Made by a program: the position numbers and the translations under genes. A stretch of DNA of 64,000 nucleotides from Hemileia vastatrix (taxonomy: Eukaryota; Basidiomycota; Pucciniomycetes; Pucciniales; Zaghouaniaceae): the NCBI GenBank assembly GCA_030280995.1, contig JASXTE010000017.1:9133998-9197997 (forward strand), in the 5' to 3' direction. Shown here in pieces: positions 33,421 through 45,648 of the stretch (position 1 is its first letter; each line of letters starts with the position of its first letter). The notes beneath the pieces are model-generated. The model saw only the letters and a program-made list of their open reading frames with translations, was not told where the DNA came from and did no database searches.

Positions 33421-34563
33421 CTCCACCTTTACCAGAAGAAGAAGCCTCATTAGGAAACTCTTCAAATGTTGGCCTCCTTGAGTTGACATTATGCCTCCTC
33501 CTTACCAACCACACTCAAGCCTGACCATCATTATGCTTCAAAAAAGAACCATCTTGGAGCTTGAACACTTTCCCATCAAGTTCTAATTCCCTTCAGACAC
33601 ATCCCTATTCAGTGCCCAACAATCATTGGACTTGTGGCCCTTCCTGCTGCAATAAAAGAAGACCCAAGGATCACTTCTACCAGCCCTCCTTTGAAAATTT
33701 CTAGGCTGAGAAAGAGCCTTATTGGCCTTCAGAGCCTCCTGAACAAAAATATGTAGCTGTTTTGTCAGATCAGCCAACTGCTTCACTACTGGATCCAACT
33801 CTTTAGGGTTTTTAGGAACCTTTCCTTTTTCAAACTTTCCTTCTTCCTAGATTCCTCCACATCTTCAGAAAAATCCTCACTGACCTTGCTAACATACTTG
33901 GTGCTAGCTTCTTGTCAAGAATTCACTGCCAAAAGTATGAGATGACTCTCCAAAAACTCCTTCACAACAGAAAGAGCAGGAAACTTCTGATTACCATTAG
34001 GAAGAATCTTTATTTTATCCTTTCCAACTCCTTCAGCACATAAATCCTGAAATTCCTAGCCAGATCTGACCAGAGAATATCCCTTTCAGAGTCAGTACTC
34101 TCCAACTCCAGCATATCCACCAAATAATCCACCACTGGCTCTAACTGAGCCAGAAATTTCTTTTAAGTATGGAGGTTGTCTACCCCTCCATAAGATTGCC
34201 ATTCACTTTCTATCAAATTGATATCCACCATTGAATATCTGGATCCCCACTTGTCTTTCATCTGCAAACACAAATTTTTCAAATCCTTTCTCCTATAACC
34301 CTCCATAGCAGAAACTTCCTTCACCAGGCCCTGTCACAAATATAGAAGATGACTTGCTTCACCATGTCCAAGTGAGAAGCACCATCCACATTCCCAGAAG
34401 CCTAAAATAGCTACAGAGACAACTTCACATCCTCCCCCAGAAACATAGCCCCCTTCCAGGAATTGATTCTGACAGAAGGCGTAACAGAAACAGGAGGATT
34501 GCCATCCTCAGCAGCACCAACAGTGCCACTATCGCCACTATAGAAAGAGGGTCCAGAAGCTAT
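33420..34563 (-). pseudogene. gag: B1 gag
   Basis: The initiation codon has become ATA at 34563 (ATG in B2). The product follows the B2 gag with several stops and frameshifts. The best frame (33583-33798) has QLADLTKQLHIFVQEALKAN and a CCHC-like zinc knuckle that lacks its first Cys (YCSRKGHKSNDC). Confidence 0.72.
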
Positions 34564-34649
34564 GGTCCAATAGATTCCAGAAAACCAATCTCCAACCCCA
34601 AAAGAAAGTCCAAAAGTAACAGAAAGTCCAAAAATCTAACATATCCTCA

Positions 34650-34666
34650 CCCCTCGTTGGGTGCCA
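34650..34666 (-). promoter_or_regulatory. Primer-binding site of B1 (tRNA-Lys type)
   Basis: Four bases after the 5' LTR, the minus strand reads TGGCACCCAACGAGGGG. The better preserved B2 copy reads TGGCGCCCAACGTGGGG, which matches the class of primer-binding sites complementary to the 3' end of tRNA-Lys. B1 differs by two substitutions, one of them in a CpG. Confidence 0.72.
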
Positions 34667-34670
34667 GAAA

Positions 34671-35720
34671 TGTAGACAATCCTATAGTACTAGCTATAGG
34701 CCTTGACCAAGGGAGTTGGAGTAAAACTGAGAGAAAACTCCTGTACCTATGAGAAATACCAGGTGAGATTTATTTGCTACAGTGAATTAGAGACTGTTAC
34801 TATACCCCTTCCAACACACTTCTTGACTGCTTAAAAAGTCAAGAAAGTAGCCTAGATAGACCACAGACCAAATAGAATCTGAAATGCAGAAAGATCCACA
34901 CCAAAAAACCAAAACATTGTGCACTTGTTGCACAGAAAATAGAAATAATACTTGATGCAGGTTGCAAAGCTACATCAGAGAAACAAGCTTCCAAAGTTGG
35001 GTTAAATGAAGAACCAACCTTGCAACAAACACAGCCAATTGTGGCAAAAAAAACAGTAAAAACTGAGTGAGAAACAATGATTTAATTGACAGATGTTTGT
35101 ATGATAATTAAGGTTGCCCAAACTGTCTTCCTCAGTATGTACACACTGACCACCACCTAAAAAATCCATGCACAGCAACTAATTTGGTGCTTTTGACAGC
35201 CAAATTGAATTAAAAACCTCTAGAAATGCTCCCTATCTTTCTATAACCAAGGCTGGCGGGTAGCTGGACCTCCCTGAAGCCAGAAAACCACTAAAAACCT
35301 CCAATAAAGCCCAAAATCAACCACAGCTACTGAAACCCTTAAAACACAAAATCAAGCTATGACAACGTTGAGACATTAAATATTGAGCCAAACTAGCTCT
35401 ACATAATGGTACTATAAATTTAACCCTAAGACTTAAGGTTAGCCTGTAAAACACAGAAAACAAAATTAAACAGCTATCTTTTAGAAATGAAAAGTGAGTA
35501 AAAGACTCCTTAAAACTTGGAATATGAAAAATATCAACTGGACATCAAATATAGAGAAAAACCAGGGCTATCTAATGGAAGTACCCACATACCCATAGTA
35601 CTAATATTCATTGAATAAAAATCAAGATTATACCTAATTCTTCAGCCAATGTCAATTAAGACATACACAAACAGCGCGAAACAGCCCAATAAAGGCCTCT
35701 TCCAATGTTGGAAGACCACA
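34671..35720 (-). repeat. 5' LTR of B1
   Basis: It reads TGTGGTC...GTCTACA on minus and is 1050 bp. The outer edge touches ACAT of the Harbinger III right arm. Conserved blocks shared with the other B LTRs include 'ccttggtcaaggcctatagctagtactataggattg' at the 3' end, which contains a CTATAGCTAGTACTATAG palindrome. Confidence 0.9.
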
Positions 35721-35836
35721 ACATAAAAGGTCTAATAACCTAATTATTAGAAAAAATAATTTCAGAAGATAATTTGGGTATAATGATTTTTATCCGCAAT
35801 TAATTTAATTGCGGATCAGTCAACATTGATACCCCC

Positions 35837-37041
35837 TATTATACTCTGAAATTGGACCTGAACCACATTTTTTGACATGAGAACACTTTTTAAAATCAAT
35901 GGTGCTTATTCCCAGGTGGAAATAGAAATTATCCCACCATATAGCATGGAAAAACACTTAAGCATTAATATTAAATTTAAAGAATTTTATGCTTTTTTTG
36001 TGTTTTATCTTTAAAATTTTACTTCTAGTTTGAATTTCAGTTTTTTATGGAAAGTTCATTGAGTAGTGATTAATTATTTCAACTCATGAGATCACTTGCC
36101 AACCAAAAATATTTTCATGGAATTTTGAGTAAATAACTGATTAAATGTTCTGAAATCTCATATATTTATTATGTTAACTAAATGCTGATTACAAAACTAC
36201 TTAGTATTTGAGGGATAAACAGACTAAATGAAAGCTCAAAAATTAATTTCCCTTTGATTTTAATCATTGAATTGCATTTAAAAATTGCAAAATCTGGATT
36301 AAAATCTACTATTATATGAGATACACTTTTTTACAGACATATAATAAAATAATTTTTCAAATATTAGTGTTGAGTATAAGGAATTCATTAGAGTACTTCA
36401 TTGAGTCAGAGATTGAGAAAACACATTGAGTGTTTTTTTGTTTAGTTCTATGTGTTTTAAATCTATTCTAGAAGCAAAAATATAAGAGATTTGTTGGTTT
36501 AATATTTTTTTGGATAACTCAAATAAATTGAAAATAATTATATTTATTGAAAAAAAATATATAAATATATAAAATAACAAATCAGGTCATATGGGTTAAA
36601 ATTGAAAATAAAAGCTTCAAATTCTTGGTTCAAAAGAGTTTTCAAGAAAAAGGGCCACATATATAATTTTATATTTTTTCCCAAAAAATTAATTAACTCA
36701 TTTGAAAGCTTAGAAGTAATAATTTTGAAATAATTACTGTGATTTTCAGTCTTTTTACAGATAAAGTAAGATTCAAAAATAGCATTAAATTGTGTTTTAT
36801 TAAATAATAATGTGAAGTTATCAATTATTAAGCCCCCAAATTTTGTATTTCTATTAAATTTTTAATTAAACTCCTAAATTTATTTCAGCACAGTATTATT
36901 CATCCCTAGTTAAAAGCTCAATATGAGTTCAAAGTAAATTTCAGTACCAGTTCATTATAAGTTCTGTCTGAGTTACATCTGAGTTCCATCTAAGCTCAAG
37001 TTGAGGACTTGCTAGAAAGTCCCCCCAAATATTGTGTGGTA
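35837..37041 (+). other. Right part of R1
   Basis: AT-rich non-coding sequence that aligns with 51430-52628 of R2 throughout. Shared landmarks include TGGTGCTTATTCCCAGGT (35905), CAACTCATGAGAT (36079) and AGCTTCAAATTCTTGGTT (36613). The last 130 bp hold the degenerate subterminal GTTC(N)TCTGA repeats and the terminal palindrome. No gene is visible. Confidence 0.7.
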
Positions 37042-38535
37042 AACTGTATTCATTTTCTACTTGCCCCTCTTCAGCCCATTATCACCCCTCCCTACCCCTA
37101 CCAGACCCCTTCAAATCCCAGCCCTCTTTTTTTGTTTTCACCTTCACCTTCACCTTCACCCCACCCACTCCTTTCACACTCTATCCCCAATTATTTCTTT
37201 TAATATATTTGCTGTGTGTGCCAACTTTTCTAGTCCAAGTGGAACCCCATCTAATCCCTCCTCGGCACTTTAGTTTGTCTTTTTAATTCACCCAAACCTA
37301 TTCATTTTCTCCTTTCCCCTCTTTAGCACATTCTCACACCTCCCTACCCCCACCAGACCCCTTTCAAATCCCAGCCTTCTTTTTTATTTTCACCTTCACC
37401 CCACCCACTCCTTCCACACTCTATCCCCCATAATTGCTTTTAATCCCACCTTTTAAACTCCCCAAAACAATAATTTTCTTCTCACCTTGTCTCTTTCTCA
37501 TTTTAACTTACCTCATTTTCACACTTTGGATTAAAAGTGGTGAGAAGGAAAGCAAGAGGATTGAGGTGGAATGAGGGGGGCTTGAGGGTGGTAAAAAGGA
37601 GTGTAAAAAGTGTGGTGATTGGAGAAAAAGGAGTTAGATTGGGTGGGGAGGGGAAAAATTTTGGAAGAGTAAAGAATGATGTAGGAGAGGAAGAGGATGT
37701 GAGATTGGAGGAGTGTGGGACAAAAAATGGGGGAGTTAAGTACTGAAAAGGATATTTATGAAACAAAAAAAGAAATCAAAAATTTACAGATAATATATTA
37801 GAATTCATGGAAAGAATAATGATGTAAAATCAATAATAAAAACTAATTTTTTTTTATTTTCCATATGTTTTATTTTCATAAACATTTGTTCCTCATTTTT
37901 TTGATAAAATGAAGATAAAGGAAAGTTATTTTTTAAAAAAATAGTAGCCATGTATTTTTTTGACCAGGAAGAATCTGATATTTGTATCAACTTTCAAAGT
38001 CCTACCTATAAATAAATAAAATATAAAATTATATCTAAGAAACATATATTTTTCACAGAAAATTCCTATTTTGATAAGGACTACAAAATATTGTTACTAT
38101 AAATTTGATGAGAATTAAAATAAATTTGTGTAAATTTTAACCATTATAAATTTGATGAGAAACATCTATTTAACAAATTTAAACTCTTGATAACTCTTAT
38201 AGGATTGGATTATTTATTTTCTTAATGAGATATAACACTTCTTTAACTTTTACAATGCTTTCAAAAAATATTTAATTTTCTTCATTTTATTTTCTGTGAT
38301 CTGACTTTGCTTTATTTTATTATATCATACTATTTCATACTGTATTATATCAAATTATAGTTTATTTTATTTCACTTAATGTTATTATACTTAATTCAAC
38401 TTTATTTATTTTTTTATTTGTTTATTTTTACTTTACTATATTTTATTCAATTACATATTAATTTAACTTAATTATTTTATTTTCACTCAAAAGATGACAT
38501 TACATGTGCAAATAACAGTCTTTAAATTCTCAAAA

Positions 38536-39065
38536 TGAACAGGTAAACTCAGATTTATGGCTTAAGAACAGAGTACAATACTCATTTTTATGCATGTGGA
38601 CTCTTATCTACAGCTGTACATCAGAGTTCAACTCCAAATTTTTTAATTCTGAACCCTGATCTTCAGCCATATATCGGAGTACCACACCCAATTTTTTTGC
38701 ATGTGAACTCTGATCTACGGCCATACATCAGAGTTCACCACCCATTTTTTTCATGTGTACCCTGATCTTTAGCTGAAAATCAAAGAACCACATCCAATTT
38801 TTTGTATGTGAGCCCTTATCTATGAACATACATTTGAGTACCACATCCAATTTTATGCATGTGAACCCTGTTCTAAGGCCATAAATCACAGTTCACCACC
38901 CATTTTTATGCATGTGTACCCTGATCTTTGGCTGAACATCAGAGTACCACATTCAATTTTTTGCATGTGAACACTGATCTATGGCCATACATGAGAGTTC
39001 ACCAACCAAATTGATTCATTTGAACACTTATCTATGGCTTTACATCAGAGTTTACCATACAATTT
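38536..39065. repeat. Tandem hairpin satellite in R3, about ten units of ~53 bp
   Basis: Units read approximately GCATGTGAACTCTGATCTAC GGCCATACATCAGAGTTCAC followed by CACCCAATTTTT. Each unit is itself an inverted repeat: GAACTCTGAT and ATCAGAGTTC pair with a ~12-nt loop (best at 38705-38737). Starts are near 38536, 38598, 38651, 38705, 38757, 38811, 38862, 38916, 38969 and 39022. A single copy of the unit exists in R1 (641-675) and R2 (49603-49640). Confidence 0.85.
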
Positions 39066-40200
39066 TAACCAAATTAATGCTTCTATGAGACTATACAGCA
39101 GCATCCATCAAATTCAATAAAATGAATTAAATGAAATTAAGACTTATTATAATGTAATTTGATATGAAAAACAGATATATGAGTATAATTATTAGAGTTA
39201 AAAAAGGATAACAACAAATGGTATAAAATGAGATAGAAAAAAACAAAGCATTATAATATATTTTAAAAAGAAATGATTTAAAGTGAAATAAAATGAAATG
39301 AAATTCTAATAAATTAAAATAAAATTATAACACATAATCTAAAACAACTCAACAAAATAAAATTTAATTTAATTTGATGTAATGAAATAAGTAAAAAGAT
39401 TATCATAAAATATGATGAAATAAAACAAAATAAATTCAATTTAAAAAATTATATGACATAACATAAAATAAATTTATACTAAATAAAAAATTTAATTTTA
39501 AATTCAATATGAATTTGAATATGTATATGCAATTTAATTTTGCATATGCATCTTCACTATGATAATGAATATGAACATTCAATATGATGTTGCATATGAA
39601 TATGCAATATAAACTATTCATATGCATATTGATTTTTGAATGAATATTTTAAATCATTTTCATTATATATATGAATTATCATTTTACATTTACATACTAA
39701 ATACCACTTTGCAAGTGAATATTTGATTTAACTTTTCCTCACTCAAAATAATTTTACATGATTGAAAAATATCACTGAGTGAATCAAAAAAACTCTTTTT
39801 ATATTAGTTTTCTGAACTGCATAGATTGTAAAATTCTGGTAAAGAAATTTAAACAATATTTAATAGTTAAATAAGGTTTTTAATATTCTTCAATATATTT
39901 TATATAAGTATTAGATTAGAGTACAATAATCACTTGAAAAATTAAAAATTTCACATGGGTTTTCAGCTCCATCTTGAACTATAATTTAAAAGACTGAGTC
40001 AAAATTATGAGCTTATGGTGTGCAGTGTTTGGAATGATTTCTGAAACTTTTTTCCTTCAAAATTTAAGATTAGTTCATTTAACTTTCATTATGATACAAG
40101 AAAAGATTCAGCTAGGTTTTTAAAATAGTTCAAGTTAGTTTTCAAGCCCAGTTTGGTAAGAGTTCCATCTAATTTCAGTCTGAGTTCAATCTGTGTTTTA
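39066..40200. other. AT-rich non-coding part of R3
   Basis: Rich in AAATGAAATAAAATAA-like sequence and, around 39500-39660, in ATATGAATATGCA-type repeats. I see no gene or RNA in it. Confidence 0.55.
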
Positions 40201-40481
40201 TATGACTTCAAGTTGAGGACTTGCTAGCAATTTCCCCTCAAATATTGCATGGTGACTGAGCTTAAAGTCATTAAAGTTTAATAATTTATCAGAAATCCAA
40301 AATAATCAGTATTAACTTATAAAATTATTGAAAATATAAGAAACATTGTAAAAGTTCTAAGAAAATTTATAAAGGTTTTTGAGACCCCTAGATTTCATTT
40401 ACATACATTTTTAGACTCATAATTTTATTTCTTAACCATCTATTATATATTTCTCTTGGATTTTTATAAATAACCATATTG

Positions 40482-42080
40482 GCCAGTAGTCTAAAAGAAA
40501 GAGAAGAGGAGGAGGAAATATGGGGGGAAGATTATGAAAAATAAAGAAAAAAAAATAATTATTCTGAGATAGAGAGAGGCGACGAGGTTCCTTGGGACTT
40601 GATACAGTAGTGAGGGTTATTTAAATTATAATATATTTATTTAAATAAGAATTATTTTCAATGCGCGGTAAACACTATTATTACTATTAGACTTATTGCA
40701 ACATGTAGTTATTTATATAAAATTTAAATTAGAATTGTAATACTAATAAAAATAATAATAAATTTATTATATTAAAAAATATATTCAAGTTTGAGTTTAT
40801 AATAAGTGATGCAGCTACAGGGGATAATCCAATGTCAGCCATGCTATACCAGGAGCCCAGTAAATGTTATTTTGATTTATTGGAGCTGAAAGAGGGCTTA
40901 AGAATTGCATTTGATGTATATAAATTAATATTTTTTTACATAATAAAATTATATAAGTATCTTATCAAATATAAGTATTATATTAATTTTATTGTTATAT
41001 AAATTTTTTTTTCATTTAAATTAAGCATAATATATTCTATATTCTAAAAATAATGGGGCATTTTTATGTATTTAATAATTATAAATTAATAATTAATTAA
41101 TTGCAAACATATATTATAATTATATATGTAAAATTGACTTATAATGTAATTATATTAATTAATTAAATTTATATATTAAATAAAACTTTTCATATATTAC
41201 TAAACAATAATATTGAGCACTTTTTTGACCCTTATATGTGTCAGAAAAATTATTAAATAAATTATAACACTTATTTAATAATATAGTATTTAAAAGCCCC
41301 ATTTTAAATTACAAATATCATTAAAATAATTATATGTTTCATTTAAACTAATTATTGAATTAATTACATAGTTAAAAAAATTAATAAAAATTGCTTTAAA
41401 CTGGATTGAATTGATTACATGAATTTTTGGCTTGATATTAATCCTATTTGTTATACTTAAACCCTTTACATGTCACTATAATGTCTGTTTTGGATTATTT
41501 TACTCACTGTTCTCATGTTTCAAACTTATTTGGTTACTAATTATTTTAATTAAGTGTTTTGAAAATTTATGGTGGAAAAATTAGTTATTTACTCAAGGGT
41601 TTAGTTTATTGTCTCATGTTTTTCGCTCAATCTCTATGTTTAGTTCTATTCTTTTTTATTCTTGTTTCATTTAAATTCTCTTTTGTAAATAATCATTTTT
41701 GACGCTTCAGAGGGTCCTTTGCCTATAAAAGGCTTTGGATAATCCCCTGTATCTTCATCACTTATTATACACTCATCATTTAAACATATTTTTTTAATAT
41801 ATTACGTTTATTATTATTTTTATTAGTACTATAAATTCTAATGAAAATTCTATATAACTAACTAAGGTTGCAATAGATCTAATAATAATTAATAGTGTCT
41901 GCCATGCATTGAAATAACTTCTAACTTAAATAAATATAATATAATTTAAAATAACCCTCAGTATTTTGTCAAGTCCCAAGTGGTCCTTGTTGCCTTTTTC
42001 CTCTTAAGATAATTAAAATTCCTTTTATTATTTTATTTTCTTCCCTATCTCCTCCTCCTCCTTCTTCTAGAAAACTGGAC
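40482..42080. repeat. Inverted-repeat pair flanking ~1.2 kb
   Basis: The left arm (about 40482-40665: purine-rich, then ACCTTGGGACTTGA-like sequence and TGAGGGTTATTTAAATTATA) matches the reverse complement of about 41902-42080. The arms are ~180 bp and imperfect. The interior is AT-rich, with a GCCTATAAAAGGC box at 41722. No target duplication or transposase is seen. It may be a non-autonomous DNA element, or a promoter region of element C flanked by inverted copies. Confidence 0.6.
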
Positions 42081-42787
42081 GATAATTGGATGCCTTTCCA
42101 AACGACGACAACGACTACAATACTTGTGATGAACGACATAACGCACGGACCACCCAACCACAAAGTAAACTTTTGCCGCAACCATGTTTTGAAATTGGGT
42201 TTGATCATTTAGTTTTATATTGAATTAAATCATATAGTATTTTGAAGTGATTTTATGATCACTATAGTAAGTTAACCTTTGCACCTCTCACTCATATTAT
42301 TATATTTTTACTGCAATAAAAGTTTTTGTGGCTTAATTGCTGATTCACTGAGTGTAAGTGTTCATTATCTTTTAATTTTTTTTTCCTAGTTGACCATAAT
42401 AGAGTAAAATTGTAAGTCCTAGAAGATAATTTATTTTTAATAAATTAATAAATTAATTTTATTATTATTTTTTGTTTATTGGTTGACCATAATAGTACTC
42501 AGTACTTAGTCACAATATTACCATTATATTAATTTTTGGTATTAATTATTTTGGTTGACTTATAGAACCTTTGTTGGTTGGTCCCATTTTAATTATTGTT
42601 AATTCTTAAAAAATAATTGTAATTACATTTATTTGTATTTATTTTTTTTTGTTAATTAATTGATTTTTTGATAAAAATTTAAATTTTTTTTTGTTAAAAA
42701 TTCAATAAATTAAATTTTATTTTTAAAAAACAATTTGAATCATTAAATAATTTTGATTCTATTTTAACAGTTCAAATTTCCAGTAAT
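42081..42787. other. AT-rich leader before element C gag
   Basis: No coding sequence. A TTGACCATAATAG motif occurs twice (about 42393 and 42483). It could be part of the 5' LTR or leader of element C, but neither LTR ends nor a primer-binding site could be identified. Confidence 0.4.
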
Positions 42788-45648
42788 TTGGCTAGCATCA
42801 TGGATAACTTACATGTGAATGAGATTGAAGTGGATGTTGACACTGAATCTGTAGGTTCTTCTAAATTATCTTACAAAAATTATTCAGCTGACAAAAAACC
42901 TTCAGGACATGGAAATTGCAGGAGAAGTGGCAAACCTCCCTCACCAAACACCTCTGAAAGAAGTAAAACCTCTAATAAATCAGGAAAATCAACTCAAAGG
43001 TATAAAAATAAAAAAGATACCACTGACTCAACAAGTAAACAACCTGTCCAGTCACATCAAAGAGCTGAGAGCAGAAAGTATGAAGTAAAAGGAAAGAGTA
43101 GACACACTCTGGAAGCAGATGCAGGAGTTATTAAGTCCCAAACAGGCTCAAACTCCTCATTTCCCAGCCTCCCAGCCTCAGCCTCAAACTCAGCCCAATC
43201 AAGTACCCAGCTCCTTCACGCAAAATCAAAGAACTCTGCAGGTGTAGTAGTGGAAATGGGATTAATTGATGAGACATTACCAACAGAATGTTCAGCATTT
43301 AACAGCTCAAAACCCTGGCCCATCCAGGTAACCAACCTGCCATCCATTTGCTCAGCCCCATCCTTATCAGGGAAACAGATGAAAGAAGGCACAGGGGAAA
43401 TTTCCTCCCTTGCCATGGCGAGTAATTTTTTTGATAAACATGTTGGTATGTATAATAAAAAATCTTCTTCAGGTATTATTGTGGGTCCTGGTGAAAGAAC
43501 AGTTAAACCCTTGAAAACACAACTTCCTTTAATTATTAGCCCCAATGATGTAATTAGCAAATTATCATTTGATGAACCTTTACATTTGACTTCTACTTCT
43601 TTAATTAATCCTTCTCTTGCAATTAAGAATGACTCTGTTTCCCCTGAAGTCTACACCTTAATTGAGAAAACTTCTGAAGAAATATTAAAGATACCCTTGA
43701 TTTTAGTGTTGTAAAAGACATAAATTTAAGTGATGTGTTAATACATGAGAGTGATAGATTAAATAATTTTCACTTGCATTGTAAAGCAATTTCTTCTGTA
43801 CAAGATACTGCTTATTTTAAAATCAAAGAAACCTTGAATATTGTTCTTAGCCAACAAAAACAAATAAGGAGTGACAATAGATCTAACTCAGATAAGAATA
43901 TCAATCTACATAAAACATTGAGTGAATTGAAACCCCTTATTGAGGAAAATTATTCATTAAAAAGTGAAATTAAATCTATAAAAAATCAGTTTAAAAAGCT
44001 AAAAAATGATTTCCATGAACTAGGTGCCAAACACATAGTTTCTGAGGACAGAAATTTTTTATCCCTTGCAAAATTAAATGACAAGATGTCTGAAATTCTA
44101 AAGATAAGAAACTATGTGGCTGACATGCTGGAAAAATTTTCAACATTTACCATCAATAATTATGGCATAAATGGGAATGCTGCCCATAAGCTGCATAAAA
44201 ATAAAGGAAAAGAACCTGAACAGAGTTCCTCTTTTCTTCCTCATATTTCAGCCATTAAACAAACTGAAAAGGAGTCTGTAAAATCTTTTGTTACTAGCAA
44301 AAAATCTTGTGATGGTCATGTACCAGTTTTTTCTGTGAATAAAGAAATTTCTGAACACCTGGCTAAACTTCAGGAATTATTAATGATAAATAATTCAACC
44401 CAAAGGATGGATCATCCCAGTAGTCAGAAAAATTGGCCTAAATTGGACCGATATCCTACATTTGATGGTGATTCTTCATCTGATTGGCAACACTTTATCC
44501 AAATAATTGATAATTTAAAGAGATTGTATAAACTACCTGATGAGGAAATTGTTTCTAAGCTAATTTCTTTATTTTCCAATGTAGCCTTGATGTGGTATGA
44601 ATATTTTGTATTAGATAAAAACCATTATACATGGAGTGATTGAGAATCAATTTGGTGATTCAAAATTCAGGTTGGCTCAGCAAAAACTGTTTGAGAATAC
44701 TAGATATGTATCCTCATCTATTGAAAAAACCCATTGTTTTTCTTATGAAAGCAACAAAAATTCTAAGAGAAGTAGATCCAAAGTTGGATTATGATATTTG
44801 GAGAGATAAAATCTTGTATAAATTGCCAAATTCTCTTAGAGATTTAATTGTAGCTAGAACTGAGCATGTGAGGGAACACTCTTCTTTCATTAACATCTGT
44901 AATGAAATACTGCTCAACCATAGATATGAACCAAAGAATTACCTTGGTAAATCTTATCATGATCAAAATAAACCTTCTACAAAGCCCCCAGAAAAATATG
45001 GCAAACCCTCTGCCCCAGTTGCACCTAAAATATATGCAACTAATACTTGTTATAAATGTAACAAGCCATGGCAAAAGGGTCATGTTTGTGACAAGAAAAT
45101 TCATCTTGTTGAAAAAAATGAAGACAATGATGAGGCTGAAATTGATGTCAATAATTCTTCTAGTGACTGTGAAAGTAATATCTCCTATGACAATGACTCT
45201 GTTAAAGATGTTTTAATTTTGGAACAGGATGTCTATTATTTAGATAATATATCTGAAGAACGTGTATTGGATTTATCTTCAGTGGGAAATGCTGAAAAAA
45301 TTAAAGATATTACTAACAATTCTATGGCCATATCCCCTTTGAAAGCACCTGTTATAATTAATAGTAAAAATTTTGATGTAGTTCTTGACTCTGGTTCTGG
45401 AGGAAGTGTAGTGTCTGAAAGAGCTTTAGCTTCAGTAGATAAGGATTATTTGAGTAAATTATTACCTATAACTTCTGAAAAATGGAGAGGGTATGGTTCT
45501 ACCTTAATTCCTATTGGCAAATACAAAACTTCTGTATTCTTCAAATATAATGTTGGTTTTGTCAGATCTATTTGTGAATTTGTTGTCATGAGAAATGATA
45601 ATTTAAGCAATTAGTTTATTATGGGTAATGGTATTTTGACCACGTTTG
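42788..45648 (+). pseudogene. gag: Element C gag-protease region (Ty3/Gypsy-like), truncated
   Basis: A likely start is ATG 42800 (MDNLHVNEIEVDVDTESVGS). A Ser/Lys-rich N-terminus passes through a frameshift near 43690 into a coiled region (SLKSEIKSIKNQFKKLKNDF). The Retrotrans_gag domain follows (KLDRYPTFDGDSSSDWQHFI, LISLFSNVALMWYEYF). A second frameshift near 44640 leads to the zinc knuckle CYKCNKPWQKGHVC (45049-45090), an acidic linker, and a retropepsin domain with DSGSGGSVVSERAL (about 45389). After a TAG at 45612-45614 the frame continues ..FIMGNGIL to the insertion point of an A-type LTR at 45649. No RT is in the window. Confidence 0.78.

Larger units (their letters stand above)
13688..35720 (-). 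mobile_element. B1: Ty3/Gypsy LTR retrotransposon, minus strand, nested and inactive
   Basis: LTRs at 34671-35720 (5') and 13688-14747 (3') start TGTGGTC and end GTCTACA on the minus strand. The duplication ACAT flanks the element (13684-13687 and 35721-35724). Order on minus: PBS, gag, protease, reverse transcriptase, RNase H, integrase, long 3' region. Removing nested A1 and R4 leaves about 13.3 kb. The LTRs have diverged visibly and pol has many stops and frameshifts, so it is older than A1. Confidence 0.88.
10904..35836. mobile_element. Harbinger element III, two-headed derivative split by retrotransposon B1
   Basis: Both termini match the right end of II: the left arm 10904-12579 is an inverted copy and the right arm 13026-13687 plus 35725-35836 is in the original sense. 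It therefore carries two Myb-like arms facing each other and no transposase. TA flanks it on both sides (10902-10903, 35837-35838). Without B1 (13688-35720 plus one ACAT) it is about 2.9 kb. It could move only with a transposase supplied in trans. Confidence 0.75.
1..37041 (+). mobile_element. R1: non-coding inverted-repeat element, split by three Harbinger insertions
   Basis: Segments 1-2458, 2906-2933, 10863-10903 and 35837-37041 match successive parts of the complete element R2 (48025-52628). The stretch near 1261-1400 parallels 50211-50345, and 35850-37041 parallels 51430-52628. The right terminus (about 37000-37041) carries the family end: a degenerate GGACTTGCTAGCAAGTCC palindrome followed by a CACCACGCAATAT-type end in reverse. 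The left terminus lies before the window. No coding capacity is visible. The ORF at 300-674 is only a by-product of a purine-rich tract. R1 is the host layer for everything from 2457 to 35838. Confidence 0.75.
37042..40254 (+). mobile_element. R3: third R-family element, probable host of R1
   Basis: It ends at 40254 with the family terminus (GAGGACTTGCTAGCAA..., AATATTGCATGGTG) preceded by subterminal repeats. Its 37050-37750 part shows the pyrimidine-to-purine switch typical of R elements. The left terminus is missing and the sequence abuts the right end of R1. The simplest reading is that R1 inserted in R3. No coding sequence. Confidence 0.6.

Noticed and set aside
2934..35836. A single giant (~33 kb) cargo element bounded by GGGGGTATCAATG inverted ends
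   Set aside because: There is a second pair of the same ends back to back at 10862 and 10904, and arm-by-arm homology shows two separate Harbinger elements. Most of the length is later retrotransposon insertion.
38536..39065. CRISPR-like array
   Set aside because: Repeats and spacers both vary, units are tandem hairpins without unique spacers, and the context is a eukaryotic transposon.
43216..43560. Minus-strand ORF within element C gag, and similar minus ORFs at 53409-53832 and 55621-56313
   Set aside because: They overlap recognisable plus-strand retroelement proteins and have no features of their own.
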